Positions 1 through 8,531 of a stretch of DNA of 64,000 nucleotides are shown piece after piece. The DNA comes from Clostridium_X cadaveris (GTDB lineage: Bacteria; Bacillota; Clostridia; Clostridiales; Clostridiaceae). Position 1 is the first letter of the stretch. Each line of letters starts with the position of its first letter. The notes beneath the pieces are model-generated. The model saw only the letters and a program-made list of their open reading frames with translations, searched no databases and was not told the DNA's origin. Made by a program: the position numbers and the translations under genes. Where the stretch lies: NCBI RefSeq assembly GCF_039521325.1, contig NZ_BAAACD010000045.1, one strand, 5' to 3'.

Positions 1-34
1 GATTTATTGGTAAACAATAATAGGAGGAACATTT

Positions 35-1630
35 ATGACAGATTTACAAAGAGAAATAGATAAGAGACGAACCTTTGCCATAATCTCTCACCCAGATGCC
101 GGTAAGACAACATTAACAGAAAAATTCTTGCTTTATGGAGGTGCTATAAGACTTGCAGGTTCTGTAAAGGCTAGAAAAGCTTCAAAGCACGCTGTATCTG
201 ACTGGATGGAGATAGAAAAACAAAGAGGTATCTCTGTAACTTCGTCAGTTATGCAATTTAACTACGATGGCTATTGCATAAACATACTAGATACTCCTGG
301 CCACCAGGACTTTAGTGAAGATACATATAGAACATTAATGGCTGCAGACAGCGCTGTAATGGTTATTGATGGTGCTAAAGGTGTCGAAGCACAAACAAGA
401 AAATTATTCCAAGTTTGTGCACTTCGAGGAATTCCTATATTTACTTTCGTAAATAAGATGGATAGAGAAACAAGAGACCCTTTTGAGCTTCTTGAAGAAA
501 TAGAAACTGAACTTGGAATAAAATCATACCCTATGAATTGGCCTATAGGTCAAGGTTCTGAATTCAAGGGAGTTTATGAGCGTGATAAGGAATCTATAGA
601 AGTATTCCAAGACGGAGAACATGGTCAAAAGGAAGCAGAAAAAGTCGAAGCTAAGGTTGATGATCCTGCTCTTACAGAACTTTTAGGTTCTGCTTTACAT
701 GAAAAACTTATGGAAGATATCGAACTTTTAGACTATGCAGGAGATGAATTTGATTTAGAAAAAGTAAATTCCGGTGAACTTACACCTGTATTTTTTGGTA
801 GTGCCTTAACTAACTTTGGTGTTGAGCCATTCTTAGAGCACTTTCTAAATCTTACTTCTCCACCTACTCCAAGAAATTCTGATAAAGGTCTTATAAATAT
901 CTACGATGAGCCATTCTCTGCTTTTGTATTTAAAATTCAAGCTAATATGAATCCTGCTCATAGAGACAGAATTGCCTTCATGAGAATCTGTTCTGGTAAA
1001 TTCGAAAAAGGTATGGACGTTAATCACATTCAAGGTAAAGGAAAAGTAAAGCTTGCCCAACCTCAACAATTTTTAGCACAAGATAGAGAAATAGTTGATG
1101 AAGCTTATGCTGGAGATATCATTGGAGTATTTGACCCAGGTATATATTCTATAGGTGACACACTTTGTAAGAGCGGTGAAAAATTTAAATTTGAAGGAAT
1201 TCCAACTTTTGCTCCTGAACATTTTGCTAGGGTACGTCCTATAGATTCTATGAAGAGAAAGCAATTCATAAAAGGTATAACTCAGATTTCACAAGAAGGA
1301 GCTATTCAGGTTTTTAAAGAATTGTTTATCGGTATGGAAGAAATTATCGTTGGTGTTGTAGGTGTGCTTCAGTTTGAAGTTTTAGAGTATAGACTTAAAA
1401 ATGAGTATGGCGTAGACATAAAGATGGATAGGCTTTCTTTCAAATATGTTAGATGGATTGAAAACAAGGAAATAGATATGAATTCTATAAATATAACTTC
1501 TGATACTAAGAAGGTTACTGATTTAAAAGATAGAAATCTATTAATCTTCCAGTCTGACTGGGGAATAAGTTGGGCGCTTGATCATAACAAAGAACTTATA
1601 CTTTCCGACATAGGCAAAAATAACGACTAA
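35..1630 (+). CDS. prfC: Peptide chain release factor 3 (RF3)
   Basis: Translational GTPase that recycles RF1/RF2 from the ribosome after peptide release and acts in the cytoplasm. The 531 residues match the usual RF3 length. The GTPase motifs are in order: P-loop SHPDAGKT at about 18-25, DTPGH at 86-90 and NKMD at 140-143. EF-G/RF3-like domains II and III follow. The ATG is preceded by TAGGAGGAAC at good spacing. It is followed within 70 bp by a small gene on the same strand, before the terminator at 1928. Identification is secure. Confidence 0.97.
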   Translation: MTDLQREIDKRRTFAIISHPDAGKTTLTEKFLLYGGAIRLAGSVKARKASKHAVSDWMEIEKQRGISVTSSVMQFNYDGYCINILDTPGHQDFSEDTYRTLMAADSAVMVIDGAKGVEAQTRKLFQVCALRGIPIFTFVNKMDRETRDPFELLEEIETELGIKSYPMNWPIGQGSEFKGVYERDKESIEVFQDGEHGQKEAEKVEAKVDDPALTELLGSALHEKLMEDIELLDYAGDEFDLEKVNSGELTPVFFGSALTNFGVEPFLEHFLNLTSPPTPRNSDKGLINIYDEPFSAFVFKIQANMNPAHRDRIAFMRICSGKFEKGMDVNHIQGKGKVKLAQPQQFLAQDREIVDEAYAGDIIGVFDPGIYSIGDTLCKSGEKFKFEGIPTFAPEHFARVRPIDSMKRKQFIKGITQISQEGAIQVFKELFIGMEEIIVGVVGVLQFEVLEYRLKNEYGVDIKMDRLSFKYVRWIENKEIDMNSINITSDTKKVTDLKDRNLLIFQSDWGISWALDHNKELILSDIGKNND

Positions 1631-1697
1631 TGGAAAATATATATACGATTAAAAAGTAATTTTTGAAACATACTATTACTAAAGGAAGGTGATCAAG

Positions 1698-1898
1698 TTG
1701 AGTAAAGGAAGTAAAAACTATCCTCCTAATGACAGGACCTTTTTAAAGCCAACAAAACATGAGCTTTGTTCAAAATCAAAAGATGGATCTGACAGTGTTA
1801 AACTACCAAGTCCAGTAACAGATGATATTGTTGTAAATAATATCGCTAATGCTGAATTTGATTACACTCATGTACCTGGCGAAAGTGAAGATTTCTAA
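1698..1898 (+). CDS. Small hypothetical protein (66 aa, TTG start)
   Basis: I do not recognise a family. The protein is soluble, hydrophilic and acidic at its C-terminus, ending GESEDF, with no membrane segment, signal peptide or cysteine cluster. A GTG at 1689 is also in frame, but AAGGAAGGTGATC sits ideally in front of the TTG at 1698, giving MSKGSKNYPPN as the N-terminus. It lies 67 bp after prfC with no terminator between them, so it is probably co-transcribed with prfC. The hairpin at 1928-1950 ends the unit. The good ribosome binding site makes it a credible gene despite its size. Confidence 0.6.
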   Translation: MSKGSKNYPPNDRTFLKPTKHELCSKSKDGSDSVKLPSPVTDDIVVNNIANAEFDYTHVPGESEDF

Positions 1899-1927
1899 TA
1901 ATCAATATTCATTACCTTTCTAAAAAA

Positions 1928-1950
1928 GACTAGGAGCACTGCTCCTAGTC
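1928..1950. terminator. Bidirectional terminator
   Basis: A perfect 10 bp GC-containing stem (GACTAGGAGC/GCTCCTAGTC) with a 3 nt loop. On the minus strand six T residues follow directly, and on the plus strand TTCTTAATTT follows. It separates prfC (+) from the membrane-protein gene (-). Confidence 0.85.
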
Positions 1951-2035
1951 TTCTTAATTTGTAAACTGTTCTTGAAGAATAATCTCTGTGGCTTTCACAT
2001 AAGGATTTCTGTGAAATCTTTTTTGAAGAATATTA

Positions 2036-2620
2036 TTATTTATATAATTTGAACCTCTCTATTAAAGTAGTCATAAGTGAAGCTGGTAATACTTCAAGTT
2101 CGTCTATAGTCAGATTATATTTAAAATTTTTAAAAAATATTTCTAGTCTATCCTCATTTATATCATTTATAAATTCTGATGACACATAAAAAATTCTTGG
2201 TTTGCCATCATAAAAAGATAGCAAACCAACATAATCTGTAGTAGATAATTCATTCTGTATATAGTCGTAAGCTTCTTGTACCAAATATACATTTTCTAAT
2301 ATACATTTCTTTTCTTCACTAAAATTAAAGTTTTTTTTTGAGACATCATTGAAGAAGCCGTGATTTTTTATTATATTTTTATATATTTTTCTTAAATATT
2401 TTGTAAGTCTCCTATTTACTCCTTCTCTTAATGCAACAGCATTATTTTGAGATAAACTCATTCCCTTTTCTTCAAGTTCCCCAAGGGATATATCTTTAAA
2501 TTTTATATTTGCTAATGGATTCTTTTTGCATTTGTTATCTCTAACAACAAAATACGCTATTATCACTGCAATTCCAAATACTAAGGCTATGTATAGCAAA
2601 ATCATATACCACAACTCCAT
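2036..2620 (-). CDS. Membrane-anchored hypothetical protein, possibly frameshifted near its end
   Basis: A 194-residue protein of unknown function. Residues about 5-27 form one hydrophobic membrane segment. The remainder is a soluble, charged, presumably cytoplasmic domain. The first ATG lies almost on top of an AAGGGA sequence. The ATG five codons later, giving MILLYIALVFG, is better spaced from GGAG and may be the real start. The ORF stops at 2036. The +1 frame then stays open for about 29 codons (residues such as RFHRNPYVKATEIILQEQF) to a TAA at 1954-1956, three bases from the minus-strand terminator. An ancestral gene of about 220 codons with a frameshift near 2036-2062 is therefore likely. 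Confidence 0.6.
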   Translation of the reverse strand: MELWYMILLYIALVFGIAVIIAYFVVRDNKCKKNPLANIKFKDISLGELEEKGMSLSQNNAVALREGVNRRLTKYLRKIYKNIIKNHGFFNDVSKKNFNFSEEKKCILENVYLVQEAYDYIQNELSTTDYVGLLSFYDGKPRIFYVSSEFINDINEDRLEIFFKNFKYNLTIDELEVLPASLMTTLIERFKLYK

Positions 2621-2735
2621 TCCCTTATTAAAATCCTCTATACTTTATTCTTTCCACATAACTAAAATTTTATGTATGTGTTTATCTCATATATTTTTAA
2701 TAAAGTGGGGAGGTACATCCCCCTAACTAAAAAAA

Positions 2736-2770
2736 GCAGCTGCAAAATGCATAAGTCACTTTACAACCGC
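2736..2770 (-). terminator. Terminator after the zinc-finger remnant
   Basis: A 14 bp stem with several G-U pairs around loop ACTTATG, followed on the minus strand by seven T residues. The stem contains the TGCAAAATG...TTTAC pattern seen again at 23510-23556 and 32717-32770. Confidence 0.75.
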
Positions 2771-2783
2771 TTATTAATAGTTT

Positions 2784-3029
2784 TTACTTTTTCTCATACT
2801 CTAATGTTTTATAACTGCTTTTTATCTGTTCTTCAGTAAAATTGACTATGCCCGCTTCTTTTTCTTCATTATTTCCGATATTTTAATAATCCAATTTTAC
2901 AGAGTTATAATATCTCCTACACTTCTCACATTCTTTTAAATGTTCATTTACTAAATTATCACTTTCATTACTAAGCAGTCCCTCTACTTTTAATGGAATC
3001 AAATCCTTTATAACATTACAATCACTCAT
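2784..3029 (-). pseudogene. Anti-sigma-factor-type zinc-finger (zf-HC2) protein, interrupted by one TAA
   Basis: The ATG at 3029 is preceded by GAGGGAGTGCAG. It opens a 48-residue frame starting MSDCNVIKDLIPLKVEGLLS that ends at TAA 2883-2885. The segment HLKECEKCRRYY (residues 30-41) is the HxxxCxxC motif of zf-HC2 anti-sigma factors. After the TAA the same frame continues for 32 more codons (for example EEQIKSSYKTLEYEKK) to TAA 2784-2786, just before a terminator. The likely reading is one 81-codon gene broken by a nonsense change, already lacking the membrane domain of full anti-sigma factors. No sigma factor gene lies beside it. The family call is fairly safe but the function is unknown. 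Confidence 0.6.
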
Positions 3030-3147
3030 AACTGCACTCCCTCACTATTTTTTCTTTCACTCTAAAGAATATAATTTTACTTATTAGTGCAGTAATCTAT
3101 ATGTTTCGTTAAAATCTAATTTTAAACTATGAATAACCAATTAAAAA

Positions 3148-3183
3148 GGATGGTAAGCATCTATTAATATCAGCTTACCATCC
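3148..3183 (-). terminator. lysA terminator
   Basis: An 11 bp perfect stem GGATGGTAAGC/GCTTACCATCC, followed on the minus strand by a T tract. It lies just after the lysA stop. Confidence 0.85.
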
Positions 3184-3199
3184 CATAAACTTTATAACC

Positions 3200-4507
3200 C
3201 TATATGGCTTGAAGTCCTAATTCATTTTTTATTATATCTTCATAGGTTTCTCTTTTGCATATAACTCGTGATTCACCATTATTTACAAGAATTACTGGTG
3301 GCTTGGGTATCTTGTTATAATTTGAACTCATTGAATAACAATACGCTCCTGTAGACATTATGGCAATTATATCCCCTATTTCAACTTGTGGAATATTTAT
3401 ATGATTTATTAGGACATCTCCGCTTTCGCAGCACTTCCCTGCTATAGTAACATTATTTACACAAGTTTCTTCTGCTTTGTTGGCTATGAGGCATTCATAG
3501 CTTGCACTATATAAAGATGGTCTTATATTGTCTGTCATCCCTCCATCTACAGATACATAGCTTCTAACATTAGGTATTTCTTTAACTCCTCCTACAGTGT
3601 AAAGAGTTGTTCCTGCATTACCTACAATAGCTCTTCCTGGTTCTATTACTAAATCTGGAATCTTAACATTAAATTCATTGCATATTCGTTCCGTCTCAGT
3701 TATCATGTCTCGGCAGTAATCTTCAATTGTCATTGGAGTATCCCCTTCTGAGTAGTATATTCCAAAACCTCCACCTAAATTTAATTCTTCAATCTCTACA
3801 TTCCTTGAATCTTTTATGCTTTTTACAAGTCTAATCATAACCTTAATAGCTTCCTTATGACCTTCCGTATTGAAAATCTGAGATCCAATATGACAGTGAA
3901 GCCCCTTGAGATGAATGTTCGGCATATTCTTTAATTCATCCAATACATTAAATAAATTGTTTTCTAGAAGAGTAAAGCCAAATTTCGAGTCAATTTGTCC
4001 AGTCTTTATATATTCATGAGTATGAGCTTCAACACCTGGAGTCACTCTTAATAGTATATTTTGTATCTTCTGTAAAGCATTAGCTGTCTTGTTTATTTCA
4101 TAAAGTTCCTCGATATTATCTACCACAAAAGTTCCTACCCCATATCCTAATCCCATGCGTATCTCTTGATTAGTCTTATTATTTCCATGGAAATAAATTT
4201 TCTCCATAGGGAATCCGCTTCTATATGCTGTATATAATTCTCCTCCTGATACTACATCAAGATTCAAACCTTCCTCATTTACAAGCTGTGCCATGGCTAT
4301 TGTCAAAAATGCTTTTCCAGCATAAACAACTTTATTTCTTCCCTCTATAGCATTGAAAGAATCCCTAAACTTTCTGCAATTTTCCCTTATGAATCTCTCG
4401 TCCATTACATATAGTGGTGTTCCATACTCTTTAACTAAGTCTAAAGTATTTATTCCTCCTATATAAAGATTATTATTTTCTAAATTCATTGTTCCAAAAA
4501 TTCTCAT
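3200..4507 (-). CDS. lysA: Diaminopimelate decarboxylase
   Basis: PLP-dependent decarboxylase that converts meso-diaminopimelate to L-lysine, the last step of lysine synthesis. It is a fold-type III (alanine-racemase-like) enzyme of 435 residues, normal for the family. The PLP lysine is in VVYAGKAF (about K65). The glycine-rich GGGFGIYY segment and the late CESGDVL motif are present. A longer in-frame ATG exists at 4555, but it falls inside the riboswitch terminator. The ATG at 4507 has GGGGAGGAG at the right distance and is the start used here. It is a single-gene unit with its own promoter, lysine riboswitch and terminator, so expression should fall when lysine is plentiful. Confidence 0.95.
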   Translation of the reverse strand: MRIFGTMNLENNNLYIGGINTLDLVKEYGTPLYVMDERFIRENCRKFRDSFNAIEGRNKVVYAGKAFLTIAMAQLVNEEGLNLDVVSGGELYTAYRSGFPMEKIYFHGNNKTNQEIRMGLGYGVGTFVVDNIEELYEINKTANALQKIQNILLRVTPGVEAHTHEYIKTGQIDSKFGFTLLENNLFNVLDELKNMPNIHLKGLHCHIGSQIFNTEGHKEAIKVMIRLVKSIKDSRNVEIEELNLGGGFGIYYSEGDTPMTIEDYCRDMITETERICNEFNVKIPDLVIEPGRAIVGNAGTTLYTVGGVKEIPNVRSYVSVDGGMTDNIRPSLYSASYECLIANKAEETCVNNVTIAGKCCESGDVLINHINIPQVEIGDIIAIMSTGAYCYSMSSNYNKIPKPPVILVNNGESRVICKRETYEDIIKNELGLQAI

Positions 4508-4530
4508 ATTTTTCTCCTCCCCTGCGTGCA

Positions 4531-4766
4531 TAAAAAAAGATATAACAAAGGACACCTTCGTTATACCTCGGAAAGAGACTTAACAATTTTGGTGTACCTC
4601 TGTAGCTCCCCACTAATAATAGTGACAGTTCATCATATATTCTATGATGAACCAGGATTAATTCGTGCCAAATTTAATCCTTCGGCTATATTTCCTTTCA
4701 CTTTATATCACAGCGTGCCCGCTAATAAAGCTACTTATAAATACAGCGCCTCTACCCTAAGGTTAC
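4531..4766 (-). ncRNA. Lysine riboswitch (L-box) with terminator
   Basis: The minus-strand leader of lysA contains the conserved lysine-aptamer blocks in order: TAGAGGCGC, GTGAAAGG, GCCGAAGG, a long arm GGTTCATCATAG/ATGATGAACTGTCAC, then TGGGGAGCTAC. The expression platform is the hairpin at 4540-4566 (ATATAACGAAGG-type stem) followed by seven U, 11 bp upstream of the lysA ribosome binding site. Lysine binding is expected to favour this terminator. The placement before a diaminopimelate decarboxylase fits perfectly. Confidence 0.93.
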
Positions 4767-4809
4767 AATAATAATTTGAATTTTCATTATTTTTAATATA
4801 TTATTATAT

Positions 4810-4838
4810 ATAATATATAACTAATATCAGATTGTCAA
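4810..4838 (-). promoter_or_regulatory. lysA promoter
   Basis: Minus strand: TTGACA (4838-4833), 17 bp spacer, TATTAT (4815-4810). This near-consensus sigma-A promoter would start transcription about 35 nt before the lysine aptamer. Confidence 0.8.
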
Positions 4839-4953
4839 TATATAAATTAAGTCCTTTATATAAAATTTAATATTTACCATATGATTCATGGAAATATATA
4901 TTAAATATATGATATAATATATAGATATTTCTATTACAAAAGGACGTGAAATA

Positions 4954-6141
4954 ATGCTTTCTAAATTCTTAATCAAAACTTTTGTGAAAAATTCTGAAAA
5001 TACATCAGATGAAAATGTTAGAGGGGTTTATGGATTTCTTGCGGGGATTATCGGAATCATTGTTAATCTTTTTTTATTTGGAGTTAAACTTACGGTAGGT
5101 ATGATATCTCAAAGTATAGCCGTAACTGCTGATGCATTTAATAACTTTACAGATGCTGGTTCTTCTCTTGTAACCATATTAGGATTTAAACTTTCTAATA
5201 TGCCTGCAGATGAGGAGCACCCTTTTGGACATGGAAGGATAGAATATCTTTCAGCTTTAATTGTATCTGCCATGGTTATGATTGTTGGACTTGAATTCAT
5301 TCGTTCTTCTATTCAGAGAATATTAAATCCTACACCAGTACAATTTGAAGTAATTCCTTTTGTGCTTATTTTATTTTCAATATTATTTAAAATCTGGCTT
5401 TCTAGATTCAATGTACTTATTGGAAAGAAGATTAATTCGTCTGCCCTTAAAGCAGCAGGATTAGATGCTCTTGGTGATGTTGTAACTTCAAGCACTGTTG
5501 CATTATCTCTTTTAGCTTCTAAATGGACAGATTTTCCTGTAGATGGATATGTAGGTGTAGCTGTAGCTCTTATGATTTTATACTCTGGCTTTAAGCTAAC
5601 AAAAGAGACATTAAACCCTCTTCTTGGAGAAGCCCCAGACCCTGAACTGGTTAATGCCATAAAAGATCAGGTTATGTCTTATGATAATATAACAGGAGTT
5701 CACGATCTTATAATACACAACTATGGTCCTGGAAAATGTATGTGCTCTATTCATGCAGAGGTTCCTGCTAATATGTCTGTAGTTAAGATTCATGAGATTA
5801 TAGATGCAGCTGAAAAAAATGTATCAGAAAAATTAAATATTTATCTTGTAATTCACATGGATCCAATCAATGTTGATGATGCTGAGGTTATGGAAACTCA
5901 ATATGAACTATTGAAAATCTTAAATGAACATCCATTAGTAAAATCTATGCATGATTTTAGAATAGTTGGGTCTGGCGAAAAGAAAAATTTAATCTTCGAC
6001 GTAGTTGTTGATTCCAATAGGAAAAAAATACAACTATCTGATGAAGACATAAAACATGATATATGTGAGAAAGTTAAAAAAATATATCCTACGTACAATT
6101 GTGTAATAACAATAGATAATGATTTTCTACATTATCATTAA
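4954..6141 (+). CDS. Cation diffusion facilitator (CDF) family efflux transporter
   Basis: Inner-membrane H+/divalent metal antiporter (Zn2+, Mn2+, Fe2+ or Co2+; the substrate cannot be read from sequence). Six hydrophobic segments occupy residues about 25-225. The CDF metal-site signatures are present: DAFNNFTDAGSS in TM2 and the second Asp pair in TM5 (GLDALGDVVTS). The HPFGHGRIEY loop is also typical. A cytoplasmic ferredoxin-like C-terminal domain (from about residue 230) carries HAEVP and H/D residues. At 395 aa it is longer than the usual ~300, because of an extended C-terminal domain. It has its own ATATAAT promoter region and a good ribosome binding site (AAAGGACG). Single-gene unit. 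Confidence 0.9.
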   Translation: MLSKFLIKTFVKNSENTSDENVRGVYGFLAGIIGIIVNLFLFGVKLTVGMISQSIAVTADAFNNFTDAGSSLVTILGFKLSNMPADEEHPFGHGRIEYLSALIVSAMVMIVGLEFIRSSIQRILNPTPVQFEVIPFVLILFSILFKIWLSRFNVLIGKKINSSALKAAGLDALGDVVTSSTVALSLLASKWTDFPVDGYVGVAVALMILYSGFKLTKETLNPLLGEAPDPELVNAIKDQVMSYDNITGVHDLIIHNYGPGKCMCSIHAEVPANMSVVKIHEIIDAAEKNVSEKLNIYLVIHMDPINVDDAEVMETQYELLKILNEHPLVKSMHDFRIVGSGEKKNLIFDVVVDSNRKKIQLSDEDIKHDICEKVKKIYPTYNCVITIDNDFLHYH

Positions 6142-6158
6142 AAGTTTAAATTTCAAAC

Positions 6159-6205
6159 AAAATGGGTTTAATGAAATGATATATACATTTCATTAAACCC
6201 ATTTT
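6159..6205. terminator. Bidirectional terminator
   Basis: A perfect 20 bp stem AAAATGGGTTTAATGAAATG / CATTTCATTAAACCCATTTT with a short loop. It sits between the converging efflux gene and the ABC transporter operon. Confidence 0.85.
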
Positions 6206-6206
6206 C

Positions 6207-6896
6207 TTAAGAATTAAGTTTATAGATATGTTCCTTCAATATAACACCATTTTTTATAGATATTATATTGTCAGCTGCTTTCTTTGCAAAACTCATGTCA
6301 TGAGTTATGATAAGTATAGACATCCCCCTAGCTGCTAACTCCCTTATTAGAGCAGCAACATCATCTACAAGACCAGGATCTAATGCTGATGTTGGCTCAT
6401 CGAAACACATAAGAGATGGATTCATCATAAGTGCTCTTCCTATAGCAACACGCTGCTTTTGTCCACCCGAAAGCTCACTTGGATATGATTCTTCCTTTCC
6501 TCTTAATCCCAAAAGTTCTAATAATGTTCTTCCTTGAATCACGGTCTCATTTTTCGTCTTTCCTAAAACTTTTTGAGGAGCTTCAACTAGGTTTTCTATA
6601 ACACTCATATGTGGAAAGAGATTAAAATCTTGAAACACTAGTCCAATCTCTCTTCTAACCTCTTTAAGCTGTTTTTTATCAGCATATTTTCCATCAATAC
6701 AAATGTAATCATTATTTATTTTAATTGTACCTCCATCACACTTCTCTAAGACGTTTATACATCGCAACAGTGTGGTTTTCCCACTTCCCGATGGCCCTAC
6801 TATTACCGTAACTTCTCCATTCATAACTTCTAGATTTATATCTTGCAATACTATATCTTTTCCAAAACTCTTCTTTAACCCTGTTATACTAAGCAT
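6207..6896 (-). CDS. Polar amino acid ABC transporter, ATP-binding protein
   Basis: Cytoplasmic ATPase subunit of an amino acid importer of the GlnQ/HisP type, 229 aa. It shows Walker A GPSGSGKTT (about 35-43), the ABC signature LSGGQKQR, Walker B MCFDEPTSALDP and the H-loop ITHDMSFAKKAAD. It is the last gene of a three-gene operon with the permease 14 bp upstream and the binding lipoprotein before that. Substrate specificity is not visible in this subunit. Confidence 0.93.
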   Translation of the reverse strand: MLSITGLKKSFGKDIVLQDINLEVMNGEVTVIVGPSGSGKTTLLRCINVLEKCDGGTIKINNDYICIDGKYADKKQLKEVRREIGLVFQDFNLFPHMSVIENLVEAPQKVLGKTKNETVIQGRTLLELLGLRGKEESYPSELSGGQKQRVAIGRALMMNPSLMCFDEPTSALDPGLVDDVAALIRELAARGMSILIITHDMSFAKKAADNIISIKNGVILKEHIYKLNS

Positions 6897-6910
6897 TTCT
6901 CTTATATCTC

Positions 6911-7552
6911 CTAACTATAGTAATTATATTTTCCTTCTACATTTCTAAGCATCTTAGTCAAAGCCCCTACTATTATAAGATAAACAACACCTGCTAATAA
7001 TAGAGGTATAAGAGACGCTTCCCTGTTAGATGCTATTTTGGCAACTCTCAACAATTCATCAAGTCCTACAATATAAACCAAGGAAGTATCTTTTACTAAC
7101 GTTATTATTTCATTAGAAACAGCTGGAATTATCCTTTTTACAGCTTGAGGAAAAATTATTCTAAAGAATATATTACTTGGTGTCATTCCCAATACTTCTC
7201 CACCTTCATACTGTCCTTGATCTATAGAACTTATTCCACCTCGAAATATTTCTCCAAAGTAGGCTCCATAATTTAAAACAAAAGCTATTATTATAGCTGC
7301 AAATCTATCAAATTTTATACCTATAACAGGAAGTCCAAAGTATATAAATACTACCTGAAGCAATAAAGGTGTTCCTCTCATTATCCATATATAAATCTCT
7401 GTAACTCTAGAAATAATTTTTATCTTAGATAACCTTCCTATTGCTGTGATGACGCCTAATGGCATTGCAAGAATTATTGTAAATATAAATACCTTCAAGG
7501 TCATTAAAAGTCCAGATAAAAACTGAGGCATTAATTCTACTATCATTTGCAT
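6911..7552 (-). CDS. Polar amino acid ABC transporter, permease
   Basis: Integral membrane subunit of 213 aa with about five hydrophobic helices. It carries the EAA-like coupling segment typical of HisM/GlnP permeases (GGEVLGMTPSNIFFRIIFPQ) and the family feature RGTPLLLQVVFIYFGLP. A single permease gene implies a homodimer. GGGAGAC precedes the start. It is the middle gene of the transporter operon and is translated separately, 33 bp after the binding-protein gene. Confidence 0.92.
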   Translation of the reverse strand: MQMIVELMPQFLSGLLMTLKVFIFTIILAMPLGVITAIGRLSKIKIISRVTEIYIWIMRGTPLLLQVVFIYFGLPVIGIKFDRFAAIIIAFVLNYGAYFGEIFRGGISSIDQGQYEGGEVLGMTPSNIFFRIIFPQAVKRIIPAVSNEIITLVKDTSLVYIVGLDELLRVAKIASNREASLIPLLLAGVVYLIIVGALTKMLRNVEGKYNYYS

Positions 7553-7585
7553 ATCTTTAAGTCTCCCATCAAAATTTAAATAATT

Positions 7586-8395
7586 CTATTTCAATATGTT
7601 TTCTCCAAACCATTTATTACATATATTTTCTCCAGTGCCATCTTCCTTAATTTCTTTATAATACTTATTTATATCATTAATCAGCTCTTCATCGTCTTTT
7701 CTTGCTCCTACAGCATAAATTTCCTTTCCAAAGTCACCGTTTAATATTTTAAACCTTTCTTCGCCTCTTTGTTTCATGTAATATCTTGCTAATATTTCAT
7801 CAACAACTACAGCATCAAGTCTACCTGCGTCTAAATCCATAAGAGCATCATTATAAGTATCAAACAACACTAGTTGTCCATCTTTAAAGTTCCTTGTTAA
7901 TTCCTGTTCTTTATTTATTGCTTCTAAGGAGCTTGATTCACTTTGTGTTCCAACTTTAGCACCTTTTAAATCCTCCTTAGATGAAAGCTTTGAAGTAGCT
8001 AAAACTATGATTACTTGTCTATTGTCTAAATATGCATCAGAAAATTTAACCTGCTCTTTTCTTTCTTCTGTTACACTGTATCCATTCCATATGAGATCTA
8101 TGTTTCCTTGATTTAATTCTGATTCTTTCATAGTCCAATCCACAGGCTGAAACTTAACTTTTCTTCCGCTTCTTTTAAATATCTCTTTGGCTAAATCCAC
8201 ATCAAAGCCTACAATCTCTCCCTTTTCATCTTTATATCCCATAGGAACAAATGTATCATCTAGTCCTATTATTACAGTATCATTATTTTCATCAGCTTTT
8301 ACACTATCTTTACCACATGCCACAACATTTACTGATAATAATACTAACATTATAATTACTGTTATTTTTTTTATAACTTTTATATTTGATTTCAT
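7586..8395 (-). CDS. Amino acid ABC transporter, substrate-binding lipoprotein
   Basis: Extracellular solute-binding protein of family 3 (SBP_bac_3), 269 aa. The N-terminus is a lipoprotein signal: KK, a hydrophobic stretch, then the lipobox VVAC with Cys27 as the lipidated residue. The mature part has the family pattern (GFDVDLAKEIFKRSG; DLIWNGYSVTEERKEQVKFS; KGAKVGTQSESS). An upstream in-frame start at 8431 exists, but GGGGGAATAAAT precedes the ATG at 8395, which also gives a proper signal peptide. It is first in the transporter operon. The ligand is probably a polar amino acid, but I cannot tell which. Confidence 0.92.
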   Translation of the reverse strand: MKSNIKVIKKITVIIMLVLLSVNVVACGKDSVKADENNDTVIIGLDDTFVPMGYKDEKGEIVGFDVDLAKEIFKRSGRKVKFQPVDWTMKESELNQGNIDLIWNGYSVTEERKEQVKFSDAYLDNRQVIIVLATSKLSSKEDLKGAKVGTQSESSSLEAINKEQELTRNFKDGQLVLFDTYNDALMDLDAGRLDAVVVDEILARYYMKQRGEERFKILNGDFGKEIYAVGARKDDEELINDINKYYKEIKEDGTGENICNKWFGENILK

Positions 8396-8486
8396 ATTTA
8401 TTCCCCCTAAACTCATAGTATATTTTAACACTTTACCACGCTAAATTGATAAAGTCAATACTTATCTAATTTTTATTTAAAAATAC

Positions 8487-8522
8487 AAATCCTTGAAAGT
8501 GATTTCAACCTTCAAGGATTTA
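8487..8522 (-). terminator. Terminator after the yjeM-like gene
   Basis: The stem AAATCCTTGAA.../...TTCAAGGATTT is followed by TATTTTT on the minus strand. Confidence 0.75.
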
Positions 8523-8531
8523 TATAATCTA

